A stretch of 64,000 bases of DNA. Origin: Streptomyces sp. NBC_00370. Lineage in GTDB: Bacteria > Actinomycetota > Actinomycetes > Streptomycetales > Streptomycetaceae. Positions within the stretch are counted from its first letter, which is position 1. Every line of letters starts with the position of its first letter. Below the pieces are notes generated by a model. It made no database searches. It saw only the letters and a list, made by a program, of their open reading frames with translations, and was not told where the DNA came from. Shown here in pieces: positions 45,132-53,941 of the stretch. Location: positions 558,001 to 622,000 of the forward strand of contig NZ_CP107968.1 of assembly GCF_036084755.1 (NCBI RefSeq), given 5' to 3'. A program made the translations under genes and the position numbers.

Positions 45132-47437
45132 AGTTCACCGACGGCTACTGGCTGATGCGCCCCGGCGTCAGCGCCCATCACGCGGCGTCCGTGGCCGACG
45201 CCGTGGTCACCGATGACCGGCTGACGCTGTACGCGCCGGTGGGCCGGGTCACGCACCGGGGCGACACGCTCAACGGGCCGTTGCTGACCGTGGACTGCTG
45301 GTCGCCCGCCGAGGGCGTGATCGGCGTCCGTACGACCCACCACGGCGGACGGGCGCCCCGGCGGCCCGAGTTCGCCCTCACCCCGGCGGAGCAGTCGGCG
45401 GCCAAGACCGTACGCGAGGGCTCGGCCGTCGAACTCATCTCCGGCGAGTTGTCGTTGAAGGTCGACACCGAGGCGCCGTGGCGGCTGGACTTCAGCGCGG
45501 GCGGCCGGACCCTCACCTCGGTCGGCAGGCGCGGCACCGGCTTCGCGACCGACGCCGAAGGACGGCACTTCATGCTCACGCAGCTGTCGCTCGGCGTCGG
45601 CGAGAGCGTGTACGGGCTCGGCGAGCGCTTCACGCCGTTCGTACGCAACGGCCAGAGCGTCGACATCTGGCAGGCCGACGGCGGCACGAGCAGCGAACAG
45701 GCGTACAAGAACGTCCCGTTCCATCTCACCGACCGGGGGTACGGCGTCTTCGTCAACCATCCGGGCCAGGTGTCGTACGAGGTCGGCTCGGAGTCCGTCG
45801 GGCAGGTGCAGTTCAGCGTCGAGGACCAGTCGCTGGAGTTCTTCGTCGTGTACGGCCCGACGCCGAAGGACATCCTCGCCCGCTACACGGCGCTGACCGG
45901 CCGGCCCGCGCTGCCGCCCGACTGGTCGTTCGGCCTGTGGCTGTCCACGTCGTTCACGACCTCCTACGACGAGGCGACGGTCACCCGGTTCGTCACGGGC
46001 ATGGCCGAGGCCGAAATCCCGCTGAGCGTCTTCCACTTCGACTGCTTCTGGATGCGCGAGTACCAGTGGAGCGACTTCGTCTGGGACCCGGACGTCTTCC
46101 CCGACCCGGTCGGCATGCTGGCCCGGCTCAAGGCTCAGGGGCTGCGGATCTGTGTCTGGATCAATCCCTACATCGCCCAGAAGTCGGCGCTGTTCGCCGA
46201 GGGCATGGCGCTGGGGCACCTGCTGAAGCGGCCGGACGGCGACGTATGGCAGTGGGACAGGTGGCAGGCCGGCATGGCGCTCGTCGACTTCACCAGTCCC
46301 GCGGCGCGGGAGTGGTACGCGGGCAAGCTGCGGCTGCTGCTCGACCAGGGCGTGGACTGCTTCAAGACCGACTTCGGGGAGCGGGTGCCCCTCGATGTGG
46401 CCTGGCACGACGGCTCGGACCCGGAGCGGATGCACAACTACTACACCCAGCTGTACAACGAGACCGTCTTCGACCTGCTGCGGGACGTGCGCGGCGAGGG
46501 TGAGGCCGTCGTCTTCGCGCGCTCGGCGACCACCGGCGGCCAGCGGCTGCCGGTGCACTGGGGCGGCGACTGCGAATCGTCCTTCGAGGCGATGGCCGAG
46601 TCGCTGCGCGGCGGGCTCTCGCTCGGCCTCTCCGGCTTCGGCTTCTGGAGCCATGACATCGGGGGGTTCGAGGGCACGCCGACACCCGCGCTGTTCAAAC
46701 GCTGGGTGCAGTTCGGGCTGTTGTCGTCGCACAGCCGTCTGCACGGCAGCAAGTCCTACCGGGTGCCGTGGGACTACGGCGACGAAGCGGTGGCCGTCAC
46801 GCGCTCCTTCACCCGGCTCAAGCACCGGCTGATGCCGTACCTCTACCGCGCCGCCGTGCAGGCGCGCGACGCGGGTACGCCGGTGATGCGGGCCATGGTG
46901 CTGGAGTTCCCGGCCGACCCCGCCTGCCGCTCACTCGACCGCCAGTACATGCTCGGCGACGACCTGCTGGTGGCGCCCGTCTTCACCGAGGACGGCTCTG
47001 TCGAGTACTACCTCCCGGCCGGTACCTGGACCAACGTCCTTACCGGGGAACGGATCTCGGGGCCCGGCTGGCAGCGGGAGACCCACGGCTTCGACACGCT
47101 TCCGCTGCTCGCCAGGGAAGGCGCTGTCGTGCCGTTCGGAGCGGTCGCCGACCGGCCGGCGTACGACTGGGCGGACGGGGTGACCCTGCGCGTTCACACG
47201 CCGGCCGACGGGTCGACGGCGGTGACGGCCGTGCCGCTGCCGGACGGTTCGGGAGAGGCGGCGGTATTCACCACGCGGCGGTCGGGGGACGAGATCGTCG
47301 TGGAGACCGGCAGCCAACTGCCCTGGAACGTGCTGCTCGTGGGCGTCGAGGCCGCTGAAGGCGGCGTGCCGCACGGGCTGGGCACGCTGTACGTCTGCCC
47401 GGCGGGTACGCCGAGACTGACGGCCCGCTGGTCGTAG
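45128..47437 (+). CDS. yicI: GH31 alpha-xylosidase (YicI-like)
   Basis: Retaining alpha-xylosidase of 769 residues (E. coli YicI has 772). The nucleophile is Asp415 in CFKTDFGERVPLDVAWHDG and the acid/base is Asp481 in HWGGDCESSFEAM, almost the same numbering as YicI (416 and 482). The Phe and Cys around the nucleophile (CFKTDFGE) are those seen in alpha-xylosidases rather than alpha-glucosidases. It removes alpha-1,6-linked xylose from xyloglucan oligosaccharides. I start at ATG 45128, which overlaps the beta-glucosidase stop; an open frame reaching further upstream is only a shadow of that gene. Last gene of the operon. Confidence 0.92.
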   Translation: MKFTDGYWLMRPGVSAHHAASVADAVVTDDRLTLYAPVGRVTHRGDTLNGPLLTVDCWSPAEGVIGVRTTHHGGRAPRRPEFALTPAEQSAAKTVREGSAVELISGELSLKVDTEAPWRLDFSAGGRTLTSVGRRGTGFATDAEGRHFMLTQLSLGVGESVYGLGERFTPFVRNGQSVDIWQADGGTSSEQAYKNVPFHLTDRGYGVFVNHPGQVSYEVGSESVGQVQFSVEDQSLEFFVVYGPTPKDILARYTALTGRPALPPDWSFGLWLSTSFTTSYDEATVTRFVTGMAEAEIPLSVFHFDCFWMREYQWSDFVWDPDVFPDPVGMLARLKAQGLRICVWINPYIAQKSALFAEGMALGHLLKRPDGDVWQWDRWQAGMALVDFTSPAAREWYAGKLRLLLDQGVDCFKTDFGERVPLDVAWHDGSDPERMHNYYTQLYNETVFDLLRDVRGEGEAVVFARSATTGGQRLPVHWGGDCESSFEAMAESLRGGLSLGLSGFGFWSHDIGGFEGTPTPALFKRWVQFGLLSSHSRLHGSKSYRVPWDYGDEAVAVTRSFTRLKHRLMPYLYRAAVQARDAGTPVMRAMVLEFPADPACRSLDRQYMLGDDLLVAPVFTEDGSVEYYLPAGTWTNVLTGERISGPGWQRETHGFDTLPLLAREGAVVPFGAVADRPAYDWADGVTLRVHTPADGSTAVTAVPLPDGSGEAAVFTTRRSGDEIVVETGSQLPWNVLLVGVEAAEGGVPHGLGTLYVCPAGTPRLTARWS

Positions 47438-47466
47438 CAGGCCTGAACTCGGCGCGTCTCGCCCGG

Positions 47467-47517
47467 CTTCACCTCGCGCCGGCCTTCACCTCGGGTCGGG
47501 CTTCACCTCGGACTCGA
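47467..47517. repeat. Three-copy 17-bp tandem repeat across the hydrolase stop codon
   Basis: CTTCACCTCG recurs at 47467, 47484 and 47501, exactly 17 bases apart, each followed by a GC-rich 7-base variable part. The period is not a multiple of three and the middle copy contains the stop codon of the alpha/beta hydrolase gene. A 7-bp inverted pair (47450-47456 with 47475-47481) overlaps it and might help end transcription between the convergent genes. Confidence 0.7.
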
Positions 47518-48313
47518 CGAAGGCGCCGATGGCGTCGAACACGGCTGCGGGCTGCTCAAGTTGCGGGAAGTGGCCGGCTTCCGCGACGGGGCGGAACGTC
47601 GCCCGGGGAAAGGAGTCGGCCAGGGCGCGGCTGTACTCCAGGGGCACGATGCCGTCCTGTTCGCCGGGCAGCACCAGCACGGGGACGGTGACACGGTGCA
47701 GGCGTCCGCGCAGCTTGGGGTCGCTGCAGAAGGGGTCGCCCGCGTAGACGGCGAGCGTGGCCTGGTTGGCCGCCATCGCGGCCCTCTGGTCAGCGCCGAG
47801 GGTGGCAGGGTCGGGCCGCAGTTCGGGCCGGTGGAAGGCGAGTTCACCGGTGCGGACCGGACCGAGCTGCGCGGGGTCGGCGATGGTGAGCGGGGGTTCG
47901 GGCGTGATGCCGGTGGAGGCGAGCAGTACGAGCGCGCTGATACGGCCGTGGTTGTCTCGGACGCCCATCTCTGCGGCTATCCAGCCGCCGACGGAGTTCC
48001 CCGCGACCAGCACGGTCTCCAGGCCGAGTTGGTCGATGAGGTCGAGATAGGCGGTGGCGAGGTCGGCGACGCTGTCGGTGCTCTCCGGGCGGTGCGTACC
48101 GTCGAAGCCGGGGTGGGTGGGGGCGACGACATACGCGTGCTGGGACAGCGCGGCGGCGAAGCCGTCGACCGAACGGGGTCCGGCGCCGCCGTGCAGGACG
48201 AGCGCGCCCGCGCCGCCGGCCGCGTCGCGGTCGCCGTACTCCTTGATGGTGATGTCCAGGCCGCTGGGCAGAGCGATCGTACGGACGGTGCCGGTGGGGG
48301 CGGAGACAGTCAT
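47486..48313 (-). CDS. Alpha/beta hydrolase
   Basis: Alpha/beta-fold hydrolase of 275 residues. The nucleophile elbow is VAGNSVGGWIAAE, the acid is the Asp in LPGEQDGIVP, the catalytic His is in AEAGHFPQLEQP, and the oxyanion HG is in VLHGGAGPR. The start is ATG 48311-48313 (MTVSAPTG), with AGGAAC nine bases upstream; upstream in-frame starts would run through a putative TetR operator. It may be controlled with the cupin gene by the nearby TetR protein, since the same motif stands in front of both genes. Substrate unknown. Confidence 0.85.
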   Translation of the reverse strand: MTVSAPTGTVRTIALPSGLDITIKEYGDRDAAGGAGALVLHGGAGPRSVDGFAAALSQHAYVVAPTHPGFDGTHRPESTDSVADLATAYLDLIDQLGLETVLVAGNSVGGWIAAEMGVRDNHGRISALVLLASTGITPEPPLTIADPAQLGPVRTGELAFHRPELRPDPATLGADQRAAMAANQATLAVYAGDPFCSDPKLRGRLHRVTVPVLVLPGEQDGIVPLEYSRALADSFPRATFRPVAEAGHFPQLEQPAAVFDAIGAFVESEVKPDPR

Positions 48314-48340
48314 GGTGCGGGGTTCCTTGTCGTTGGTTTT

Positions 48341-48401
48341 GTGAGAGTCAACTGTCATGAAGATAGCCCCGCCCTCCTCACTCATGCAAGTGAACTCTCA
48401 C
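48341..48401. promoter_or_regulatory. Inverted pair of AGT-N3-CTCTCA motifs upstream of the hydrolase gene
   Basis: GTGAGAGTCAACTG (48341-48354) and AAGTGAACTCTCAC (48388-48401) are opposite-facing copies of a 14-base motif, with outer arms GTGAGAGT/ACTCTCAC perfect. They lie 28 to 88 bases before the hydrolase start. Two more copies stand in front of the cupin and TetR genes, so they are likely operators for that TetR protein. Confidence 0.65.
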
Positions 48402-48437
48402 GAAGAGATGCGACTCTCCCGCCCCGCTCGGCCCCGG

Positions 48438-48896
48438 TTACGCGAAGTCGGTCGCGGCGACGGTGCCGTACCGGCCCATCACCTCGCCGACGACCTGCGG
48501 GGTCATCTCCTGCCCTGCCGCCATCGTGTCGCGCAGATCCTGGAAATAGCGCACATAGAGATCCGGGGTAAAGGTGTTGATCATGACGACGGGCTCGTCG
48601 CCCGGGTTGGCGAAGGTGTGCGGAGCGCCCGGCGGAATCATGGCGAGCGTGCCGGCGGGTGCGTCGTACCGGCTCTCACCGACAGTGAAGCGGGCGGTGC
48701 CCGACACGACGTAGAAGCCCTCGTCATGCAGGGAGTGCCGGTGCTGCGGCGGTCCTTCGGTGTGCGGGGCCAGGGTGATCTCGCCGATGCCGAGCCGGTG
48801 CGCCGTCGTGGAACCGTCCTCCAGGATGCGGATCCGGGCGCCGCCGAGATCGATCACTTCGCCGGCGCCGGGGGCGACGACGGAGACGTTGTTCAT
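48438..48896 (-). CDS. Cupin-domain protein
   Basis: Small single-domain cupin of 152 residues. The first cupin motif is PQHRHSLHDEGFYVVSGTARF, with the His, His and Glu metal ligands, and the second is PPGAPHTFANPGDEPV. Such proteins include quercetin dioxygenase-like oxygenases and isomerases, but also non-enzymatic binders. It diverges from a TetR regulator gene, with putative operators in the gap, and lies head to tail with the alpha/beta hydrolase gene, so the two may act on one compound. Confidence 0.85.
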   Translation of the reverse strand: MNNVSVVAPGAGEVIDLGGARIRILEDGSTTAHRLGIGEITLAPHTEGPPQHRHSLHDEGFYVVSGTARFTVGESRYDAPAGTLAMIPPGAPHTFANPGDEPVVMINTFTPDLYVRYFQDLRDTMAAGQEMTPQVVGEVMGRYGTVAATDFA

Positions 48897-48929
48897 GAGT
48901 ACTCCCGCTGATGCTGTGAGGATGAATGC

Positions 48930-48958
48930 GAGTAAGCTCTCATAACAGGAGTCAACTA
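48930..48958. promoter_or_regulatory. Putative TetR operator between cupin and TetR genes
   Basis: GAGTAAGCTCTCAT (48930-48943) matches ten of 14 bases of the motif upstream of the hydrolase gene, and GAGTCAACT (48950-48958 region) facing the other way matches nine bases of its partner. The pair forms an imperfect palindrome in the divergent cupin/TetR gap. Confidence 0.6.
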
Positions 48959-48998
48959 GCTACAGTTCCTCAGACGTGACGAGGAGAAGGGCCGACGG

Positions 48999-49598
48999 AT
49001 GGCACCCCAGAACCCCGGTGGCCGGGCCAATCAGAAGCTGCGCACCCGCACCGCGATCCTCCAGGCCGCGGCGGAACTCATGCGCACCGGCCGCGAGATG
49101 ACGATGCCCGCCGTCGCACGGGCCGCCCTGGTGTCCGAGGCCACGGCCTACCGCTACTTCCCCGATCTCGCCAGCCTCCTCCAGGAGGCCATGGCCGGGC
49201 AGTGGCCCACCCCCGCGCAGGCGCTGAGATCCGTCGCGGGCTCCCGCGACCCGGTGGAGCGCATCGCGGCGGCGACCGAGCACCTGTTCCGTACGGTCCT
49301 GAGCCATCAGGGCGCGACCCGCGCGATGATCGCGGCGACCATCACCCGGCCCGCGGCCACCTCCGCCCGTCCGGCCATGCGGGTCGGCCTGATCGACTAC
49401 GCGCTCGCCCCGCTGGACGACACCCTCGGTGCCACCGACCCGGCCGCGCTGGCCCAGCTGAAGCGCGACCTCACCGTCGTCATCAGCGCCGAGGCGCTTT
49501 TCACCCTGACCGACCTGTGCGGGCTGGACCCCGACGCCGCTGTCGCCAGCGCCGTGCACACCGCGACGGCCCTCACCCGGGCGGCGCTGCCCGGCTGA
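48999..49598 (+). CDS. TetR-family transcriptional regulator
   Basis: A 199-residue regulator. The N-terminal helix-turn-helix reads RTRTAILQAAAELMRTG, MTMPAVARAALVSEATAYRYFPDLASLLQEAM. The C-terminal helices form the ligand-binding part and have no recognised subfamily motif. It diverges from the cupin gene, and repeats of AGT-N3-CTCTCA lie in front of the cupin gene and the hydrolase gene, suggesting it controls both as well as itself. Confidence 0.88.
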   Translation: MAPQNPGGRANQKLRTRTAILQAAAELMRTGREMTMPAVARAALVSEATAYRYFPDLASLLQEAMAGQWPTPAQALRSVAGSRDPVERIAAATEHLFRTVLSHQGATRAMIAATITRPAATSARPAMRVGLIDYALAPLDDTLGATDPAALAQLKRDLTVVISAEALFTLTDLCGLDPDAAVASAVHTATALTRAALPG

Positions 49599-49610
49599 GC
49601 CGACTCCCGC

Positions 49611-49637
49611 TGTCACAGATCTCCGGGTTGCGCGGTC
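49611..49637 (+). promoter_or_regulatory. Putative ECF41-dependent promoter of the CMD gene
   Basis: TGTCACA at 49611-49617 is the -35 motif reported for ECF41 sigma factors; after 15-16 bases comes CGGTC, close to the reported -10 CGTC. It lies about 40 bases before the carboxymuconolactone-decarboxylase-like gene, and the ECF41 gene follows that gene. Confidence 0.72.
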
Positions 49638-49673
49638 AGTGGTACGTAACCGCAACTCAGCCAGGAGAAACCC

Positions 49674-50147
49674 ATGGAATCGCGTCTCAACTTCTTCGGC
49701 AACGCCCTCGCGGGCAAGGTGCTGAAGCACATCAACTCGGCGGGCAAGATCGTCTCGGACTCCGGACTGCCGCTCGCGACACAGGAGCTGGTGAAGATCC
49801 GCGCCAGCCAGATCAACGGCTGCGGCTTCTGCACGGACATGCACACCAAGGACGCCACCGCCGCCGGGGAGACCCAGGCGCGGCTCAACCTGGTGGCCGT
49901 CTGGCGGGAGGCCACGGCCTTCACCGAGGCGGAGCGCGCGGCGCTGGAGCTGGCGGAGCAGGGCACGCGGATCGCGGACGCGGCGGGTGGCGTCAGTGAC
50001 GAGGCCTGGGCGAACGCGGCCAAGTACTACGACGAGGACCAGCTGGTCGCGCTGATCTCCCTGATCGCCGTCATCAACGCGTACAACCGGATCAACGTGA
50101 TCAACCAGCAGCCGGCCGGCGGCTACCAGCCGGGTCAGTTCGGCTGA
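49674..50147 (+). CDS. Carboxymuconolactone decarboxylase / AhpD-like protein
   Basis: All-helical 157-residue protein of the CMD/AhpD family. The redox Cys pair and adjacent His are in INGCGFCTDMHTKDA, as in AhpD-type alkylhydroperoxidases. It starts MESRLNFFGNALAGK after an AGGAG-type site. Together with the following sigma gene it forms the classic ECF41/COE pair, in which the sigma factor activates the neighbouring carboxymuconolactone decarboxylase, oxidoreductase or epimerase gene. The physiological substrate is unknown. Confidence 0.9.
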   Translation: MESRLNFFGNALAGKVLKHINSAGKIVSDSGLPLATQELVKIRASQINGCGFCTDMHTKDATAAGETQARLNLVAVWREATAFTEAERAALELAEQGTRIADAAGGVSDEAWANAAKYYDEDQLVALISLIAVINAYNRINVINQQPAGGYQPGQFG

Positions 50148-50416
50148 GCCTGGGGCCAGCTCCGGGCCTGACTCCGGTATCCCGGTGCGCGGACGTGTGC
50201 GTCACCGCACTCCGGAATGTTCCGGCAGGCGTCAGCTCGGGCCAACAGTGACGACCTCACTGACCAGTTGAGCTGGCGCCGGCCGACCGCGCGGCGCGGC
50301 GGGCTGACGCACCGTCCCGTCGTACCCGGCGGTGGTCGTGCCGCAAACACACTCCGGCCGGGGTGGGCTGTAGCGTGGTGGGTCTCGGTGCGGCCTCTGT
50401 GCCGGAAGGGACGACC

Positions 50417-51313
50417 ATGCACACGGATAATGACGCCGACTCCCTCGACGGCGCGACACGGGAGTTCCTGGCGGCGCGCCCGCAGCTCTTCGGCATCGCC
50501 TACCGCGTGCTCGGCAGCGCGGCGGAGGCCGAGGACATCGTCCAGGACGCCTGGTTGCGGTGGCAGAACGCCGACCGTACGGACATCGTCGAGCCGAAGG
50601 CGTTCCTGGCCACCGTCACCACGCGGCTCGCCATCAACACGGCCAAGTCCGCGCGGGTGCGGCGCGAGTCGTACGTCGGGCCGTGGCTTCCCGAACCGGT
50701 CGACACCAGCCAGGATCCGCAGGTGGGGGCCGAACGGGCCGAAGCACTCGAACTCGCGGTGCTCCTCGTCCTCGAAAAGCTGAACCCGGTCGAACGGGCC
50801 GCCTACGTCCTGCGGGAGGCGTTCGACTACCCGTACGGCCAGGTGGCCGAGATCCTGGAGACGAGCGAGGCCAACGCCCGCCAACTGGTGAGCCGCGCCC
50901 GCAAACATCTGGCCGCCGAACGCAAGGAGCGGGTCAGCCCCACCGAGCTGCAGCGCCTGCTGGAGGTCTTCCTCGCCGCCGCGCGGACCGGCGATCTGAA
51001 AGTGCTCGAGGACGTGCTCGCAGCGGACGTCGTCAGCTACTCCGACGGCGGAGGCGTACGCGGCGCATCGCGGATTCCGGTCGTCGGACTCCCGCACGTG
51101 TCCCAGTACCTCGTCGCGTTCGCACCCCGCTTCTGGCCCGAGGCCGAGATCCGCCACGTCGAGGCGAACGGCGGACCGGCGGTGCTCGTCCTGTCCGGCG
51201 GGAACGCAGTGGCGCTGCTGACCATCGACGCGTCGGCCGAGGGGATCGACCGGATCATGTGGATGATGAACCCGGCGAAGCTGGCGCCGTACGTGGAGTC
51301 GCTGGACGGCTGA
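50417..51313 (+). CDS. sigJ: ECF41-family RNA polymerase sigma factor (SigJ-like)
   Basis: Extracytoplasmic-function sigma factor of 298 residues. Sigma region 2 is QLFGIAYRVLGSAAEAEDIVQDAWLRW, region 4 is LNPVERAAYVLREAFDYPYGQVAEIL. Between them is the WLPEP motif, and at the C-terminus an NTF2/SnoaL-like domain with DGGGVRGAS, both marks of the ECF41 group, where the C-terminal domain replaces an anti-sigma factor. ATG 50417 (MHTDNDAD) follows GGAAGGG; a longer upstream frame adds residues without match. The CMD gene with a TGTCACA promoter lies just upstream. Confidence 0.92.
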   Translation: MHTDNDADSLDGATREFLAARPQLFGIAYRVLGSAAEAEDIVQDAWLRWQNADRTDIVEPKAFLATVTTRLAINTAKSARVRRESYVGPWLPEPVDTSQDPQVGAERAEALELAVLLVLEKLNPVERAAYVLREAFDYPYGQVAEILETSEANARQLVSRARKHLAAERKERVSPTELQRLLEVFLAAARTGDLKVLEDVLAADVVSYSDGGGVRGASRIPVVGLPHVSQYLVAFAPRFWPEAEIRHVEANGGPAVLVLSGGNAVALLTIDASAEGIDRIMWMMNPAKLAPYVESLDG

Positions 51314-51379
51314 GCCCCGATCCCCGCGCACCTCGCCGATCGGCGATGAGTTCGGGCGGCGGAGCCGGTCCGAACTGAC

Positions 51380-51994
51380 ATGACTCGAATCATCGCCGAC
51401 ATCTCGGCCTCCCTCGACGGCTTCGTCACCGGGCCCGACCCCCGCCCCGGCAGTGGTCTCGGTACCGGTGGCGAGGCCCTGCACACCTGGGCGTTCTCCG
51501 ACGACCCCGACGACCGGCGGTACCTGAGCGAGGGGACCGCTCGCTCAGGGGCCGTCGTGCTCGGGCGCCGGCTCTTCGACACGGTCGACGGGCCGGACGG
51601 CTGGGACGACGAGACCGGCTACGGGGCCGGCGAGGTGGGGAAGCCCGCGTTCGTCGTCGTGACGAGCGCACTCCCGGAGTCGGTACGGCTCGCCGACCTC
51701 GACTGGACGTTCGTCACCACCGGTCTGGGCGACGCCGTCCGCACCGCGCGCGAGCGCGCCGAGGCGGCGTCGGCGGCCGGCGGCAAGGACCTCGATGTCG
51801 TCCTCATGGGCGGCGGCGCCACCGTCGGCTCGGCGATCGAGGCGGGGCTGGTCGACGTGCTGACGCTGCACCTCGCACCCGTCGTGCTCGGCGCCGGGAC
51901 GCCGCTGTTCACCGGCGGAACGCCTCGGACGCTGGTGCGGCGGGAGGTGTTCGCGACATCGACCGTGACGCATCTGACCTACGCCGTCTGCTGA
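51380..51994 (+). CDS. Dihydrofolate-reductase-fold protein (RibD C-terminal family)
   Basis: A 204-residue protein of the RibD C-terminal/YyaP group, which has the DHFR fold. Features are MTRIIADISASLDGFVTGPD at the start, VVLGRRLFDTVDGPDGWDD in the middle and VVLMGGGATVGSAIEAGLVDVLTLHLAPVVLG near the end. Most members have no proven reaction; NADPH-dependent reduction of a small molecule is likely. It stands after the ECF41 gene with 66 bases between and could be part of the same regulon. Confidence 0.85.
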   Translation: MTRIIADISASLDGFVTGPDPRPGSGLGTGGEALHTWAFSDDPDDRRYLSEGTARSGAVVLGRRLFDTVDGPDGWDDETGYGAGEVGKPAFVVVTSALPESVRLADLDWTFVTTGLGDAVRTARERAEAASAAGGKDLDVVLMGGGATVGSAIEAGLVDVLTLHLAPVVLGAGTPLFTGGTPRTLVRREVFATSTVTHLTYAVC

Positions 51995-52019
51995 CGACGA
52001 GAGGCGCTGCGCCGATCGG

Positions 52020-53843
52020 TCACGGCGTGACGATGTTGAAGTCCGGGTCGGGGGTGTCGAGCAGCGCCGTGAGCTTCGCAAGGGCCGCCGGATCGCCTTC
52101 TACCCGCACACCGTCCAGCCCCTTCCCCGCCAGCACGCCGAGCAGTTGAGGCTTCGTCAAGGTCAGCGTCAGGTCGTCGGCCGGGGCCGGAGCCGGGCCC
52201 GCGATTTCGGCGCTGCGGTAGGTCAGCGCGCCGTTGGACAGTCGCAGGTGCCAGGCGCGGCCCTCGTCCGTCACGTTCCAGGTCATGGTGACCCGCTCGT
52301 GCCAGGCGCGCGGCCCGTCCACCCGGACGGCCAGCGAGTCGATGAGCATGTCGACCGTCAGCGCCGCCGCCATCTCGGGGTTCGTCGTCTCCAGCGCCGT
52401 ATGGGCGACGCTGCCGCGCAGTTCCTGGGCGCCCATGAGGTAGAAGTTGCGCCAGGTGCCGTTCTCCGAGCCGTGGCCGAGCGTCTCGTACACCGCGGCC
52501 AGCGCGTGTTTGGCCGCGGTGTTGTCCGGCGCGGCGAAGACGGCGTGGCCGAGGAGGGTCGCGGCGAAGCGCGGGTCGCCGGCCGCCGCGTACTCCTCAC
52601 CCTTGGCCACGAGGGCGTCGACACCACCGTAGTCGGCGGCGAACCGGGCGGCCTGCTCGGTCGGCGGGTGCTCCCACAGATGCGCGGGGTTGCCGTCGAA
52701 CCAGCCCATGTACCGCTGGTAGATGGCCTTGACGTTGTGGCTGACGGAACCGTAGTAGCCCCGGTTGGCCCACCGGTTCGCGACGGCAGGCGGCAGTTCG
52801 ATGCGCTCGGCGATCTCCGCGCCGGTCAGTCCCTGGTTGGTCATGCGCAGGGTCTGGTCGTGCAGGTACGCCCACATGTCGCGCTGTCCAGCGAGGTGGG
52901 CGACGATGCGCTCCCTCCCCCAGGTGGGCCAGTGGTGGGAGGCGAAGGCGACCTCGGCCTCGTCGCCGAAGAGGGCGATCGTCTCGCCCAGGTAGTGCGC
53001 CCAGATGCGGGTGTCGCGTACGACCGCGCCCCGGAGGGTCAGGATGTTGTGCATGTTGTGGGTCGCGTTCTCCGCCATGCACAGCGTGCGCCGGTCGGGG
53101 AAGTAGAAGTTCATCTCGGACGGCGCCTCGGTGTCCGGCGTCATCTGGAAGACGATGCGTACGCCGTCGACCGTCTCCTCCTGCCCGGTGCGGGTGATGT
53201 CGAGCGTCGGGGGGACGAGGGTGATGGTGCCCTTGGACGTCGTCATGCCCAGACCCGCGCTGATCTGCCCGGCGGGTCCCTTGGCCAGCTCGGCGCCGTA
53301 CATGTAGACGGCACGACGGGTCATCGCACCGCCCGCGTAGACGTTCTCCGCGACCGCGTGCTCCAGGAAACCGGCCGGGGCGATCACCGGAACCGGCGGG
53401 TGGCCGTGCGGGAGTACCCCGCGCGAGCCGCCGAAGTGGTCGCCGTGCGAGTGCGTGTAGATCAGCCCGGTAACGGGGCGGTCGCCACGGTGCTCGCGGT
53501 AGAGGGCGAGCGCAGCCGCCGCCGTCTCGGCGGAGATCAGCGGGTCGATGACGACGACACCGGTGTCGCCCTCGACCAGTGTCATGTTGGACAGGTCGAG
53601 GTTCCTGACCTGGTAGATCCCCTCGGTCACCTCGAACAGGCCCTGCTTGTTGCACAGTTGACTCTGCCGCCACAGGCTGGGGTGCGCGCTGTCCGGGCAT
53701 TCGCCGTCCAGGAACGCGTACGCCTCGCCGTCCCAGATCACCCGGCCGTCCTCGGTGCGCACGACGGCGGGGCTTAGGGCGGCGACGAAGCCCCGCTCGG
53801 CGTCCTGGAAGTCGGATCGGTCAGCGTAGTCAAGATCGGTCAT
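52020..53843 (-). CDS. Alkyl/aryl sulfatase (SdsA1/BDS1 type)
   Basis: Group III sulfatase of 607 residues that hydrolyses sulfate esters of primary or secondary alcohols (SDS-type surfactants). The zinc motif is YTHSHGDHFGG, and further metal ligands lie in MAENATHNMHN and FASHHWPTWG. A dimerisation domain follows, and the last 120 residues form an SCP2-like domain that binds the alkyl chain. There is no signal peptide. Start ATG 53841-53843 (MTDLDYAD); an ATG at 53861 with GGGG just upstream is possible and would add six residues. A much longer open frame reaching 55703 is not real. Confidence 0.92.
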   Translation of the reverse strand: MTDLDYADRSDFQDAERGFVAALSPAVVRTEDGRVIWDGEAYAFLDGECPDSAHPSLWRQSQLCNKQGLFEVTEGIYQVRNLDLSNMTLVEGDTGVVVIDPLISAETAAAALALYREHRGDRPVTGLIYTHSHGDHFGGSRGVLPHGHPPVPVIAPAGFLEHAVAENVYAGGAMTRRAVYMYGAELAKGPAGQISAGLGMTTSKGTITLVPPTLDITRTGQEETVDGVRIVFQMTPDTEAPSEMNFYFPDRRTLCMAENATHNMHNILTLRGAVVRDTRIWAHYLGETIALFGDEAEVAFASHHWPTWGRERIVAHLAGQRDMWAYLHDQTLRMTNQGLTGAEIAERIELPPAVANRWANRGYYGSVSHNVKAIYQRYMGWFDGNPAHLWEHPPTEQAARFAADYGGVDALVAKGEEYAAAGDPRFAATLLGHAVFAAPDNTAAKHALAAVYETLGHGSENGTWRNFYLMGAQELRGSVAHTALETTNPEMAAALTVDMLIDSLAVRVDGPRAWHERVTMTWNVTDEGRAWHLRLSNGALTYRSAEIAGPAPAPADDLTLTLTKPQLLGVLAGKGLDGVRVEGDPAALAKLTALLDTPDPDFNIVTP

Positions 53844-53941
53844 ACGTAATGAATAGCGCATGTGCCCCATAAGCCGTGCGCCCCACGCCAGCCACCCTCC
53901 TTCCGCGCGACGCCACCGCCCCCCGCCCACCGCAGACGGGA

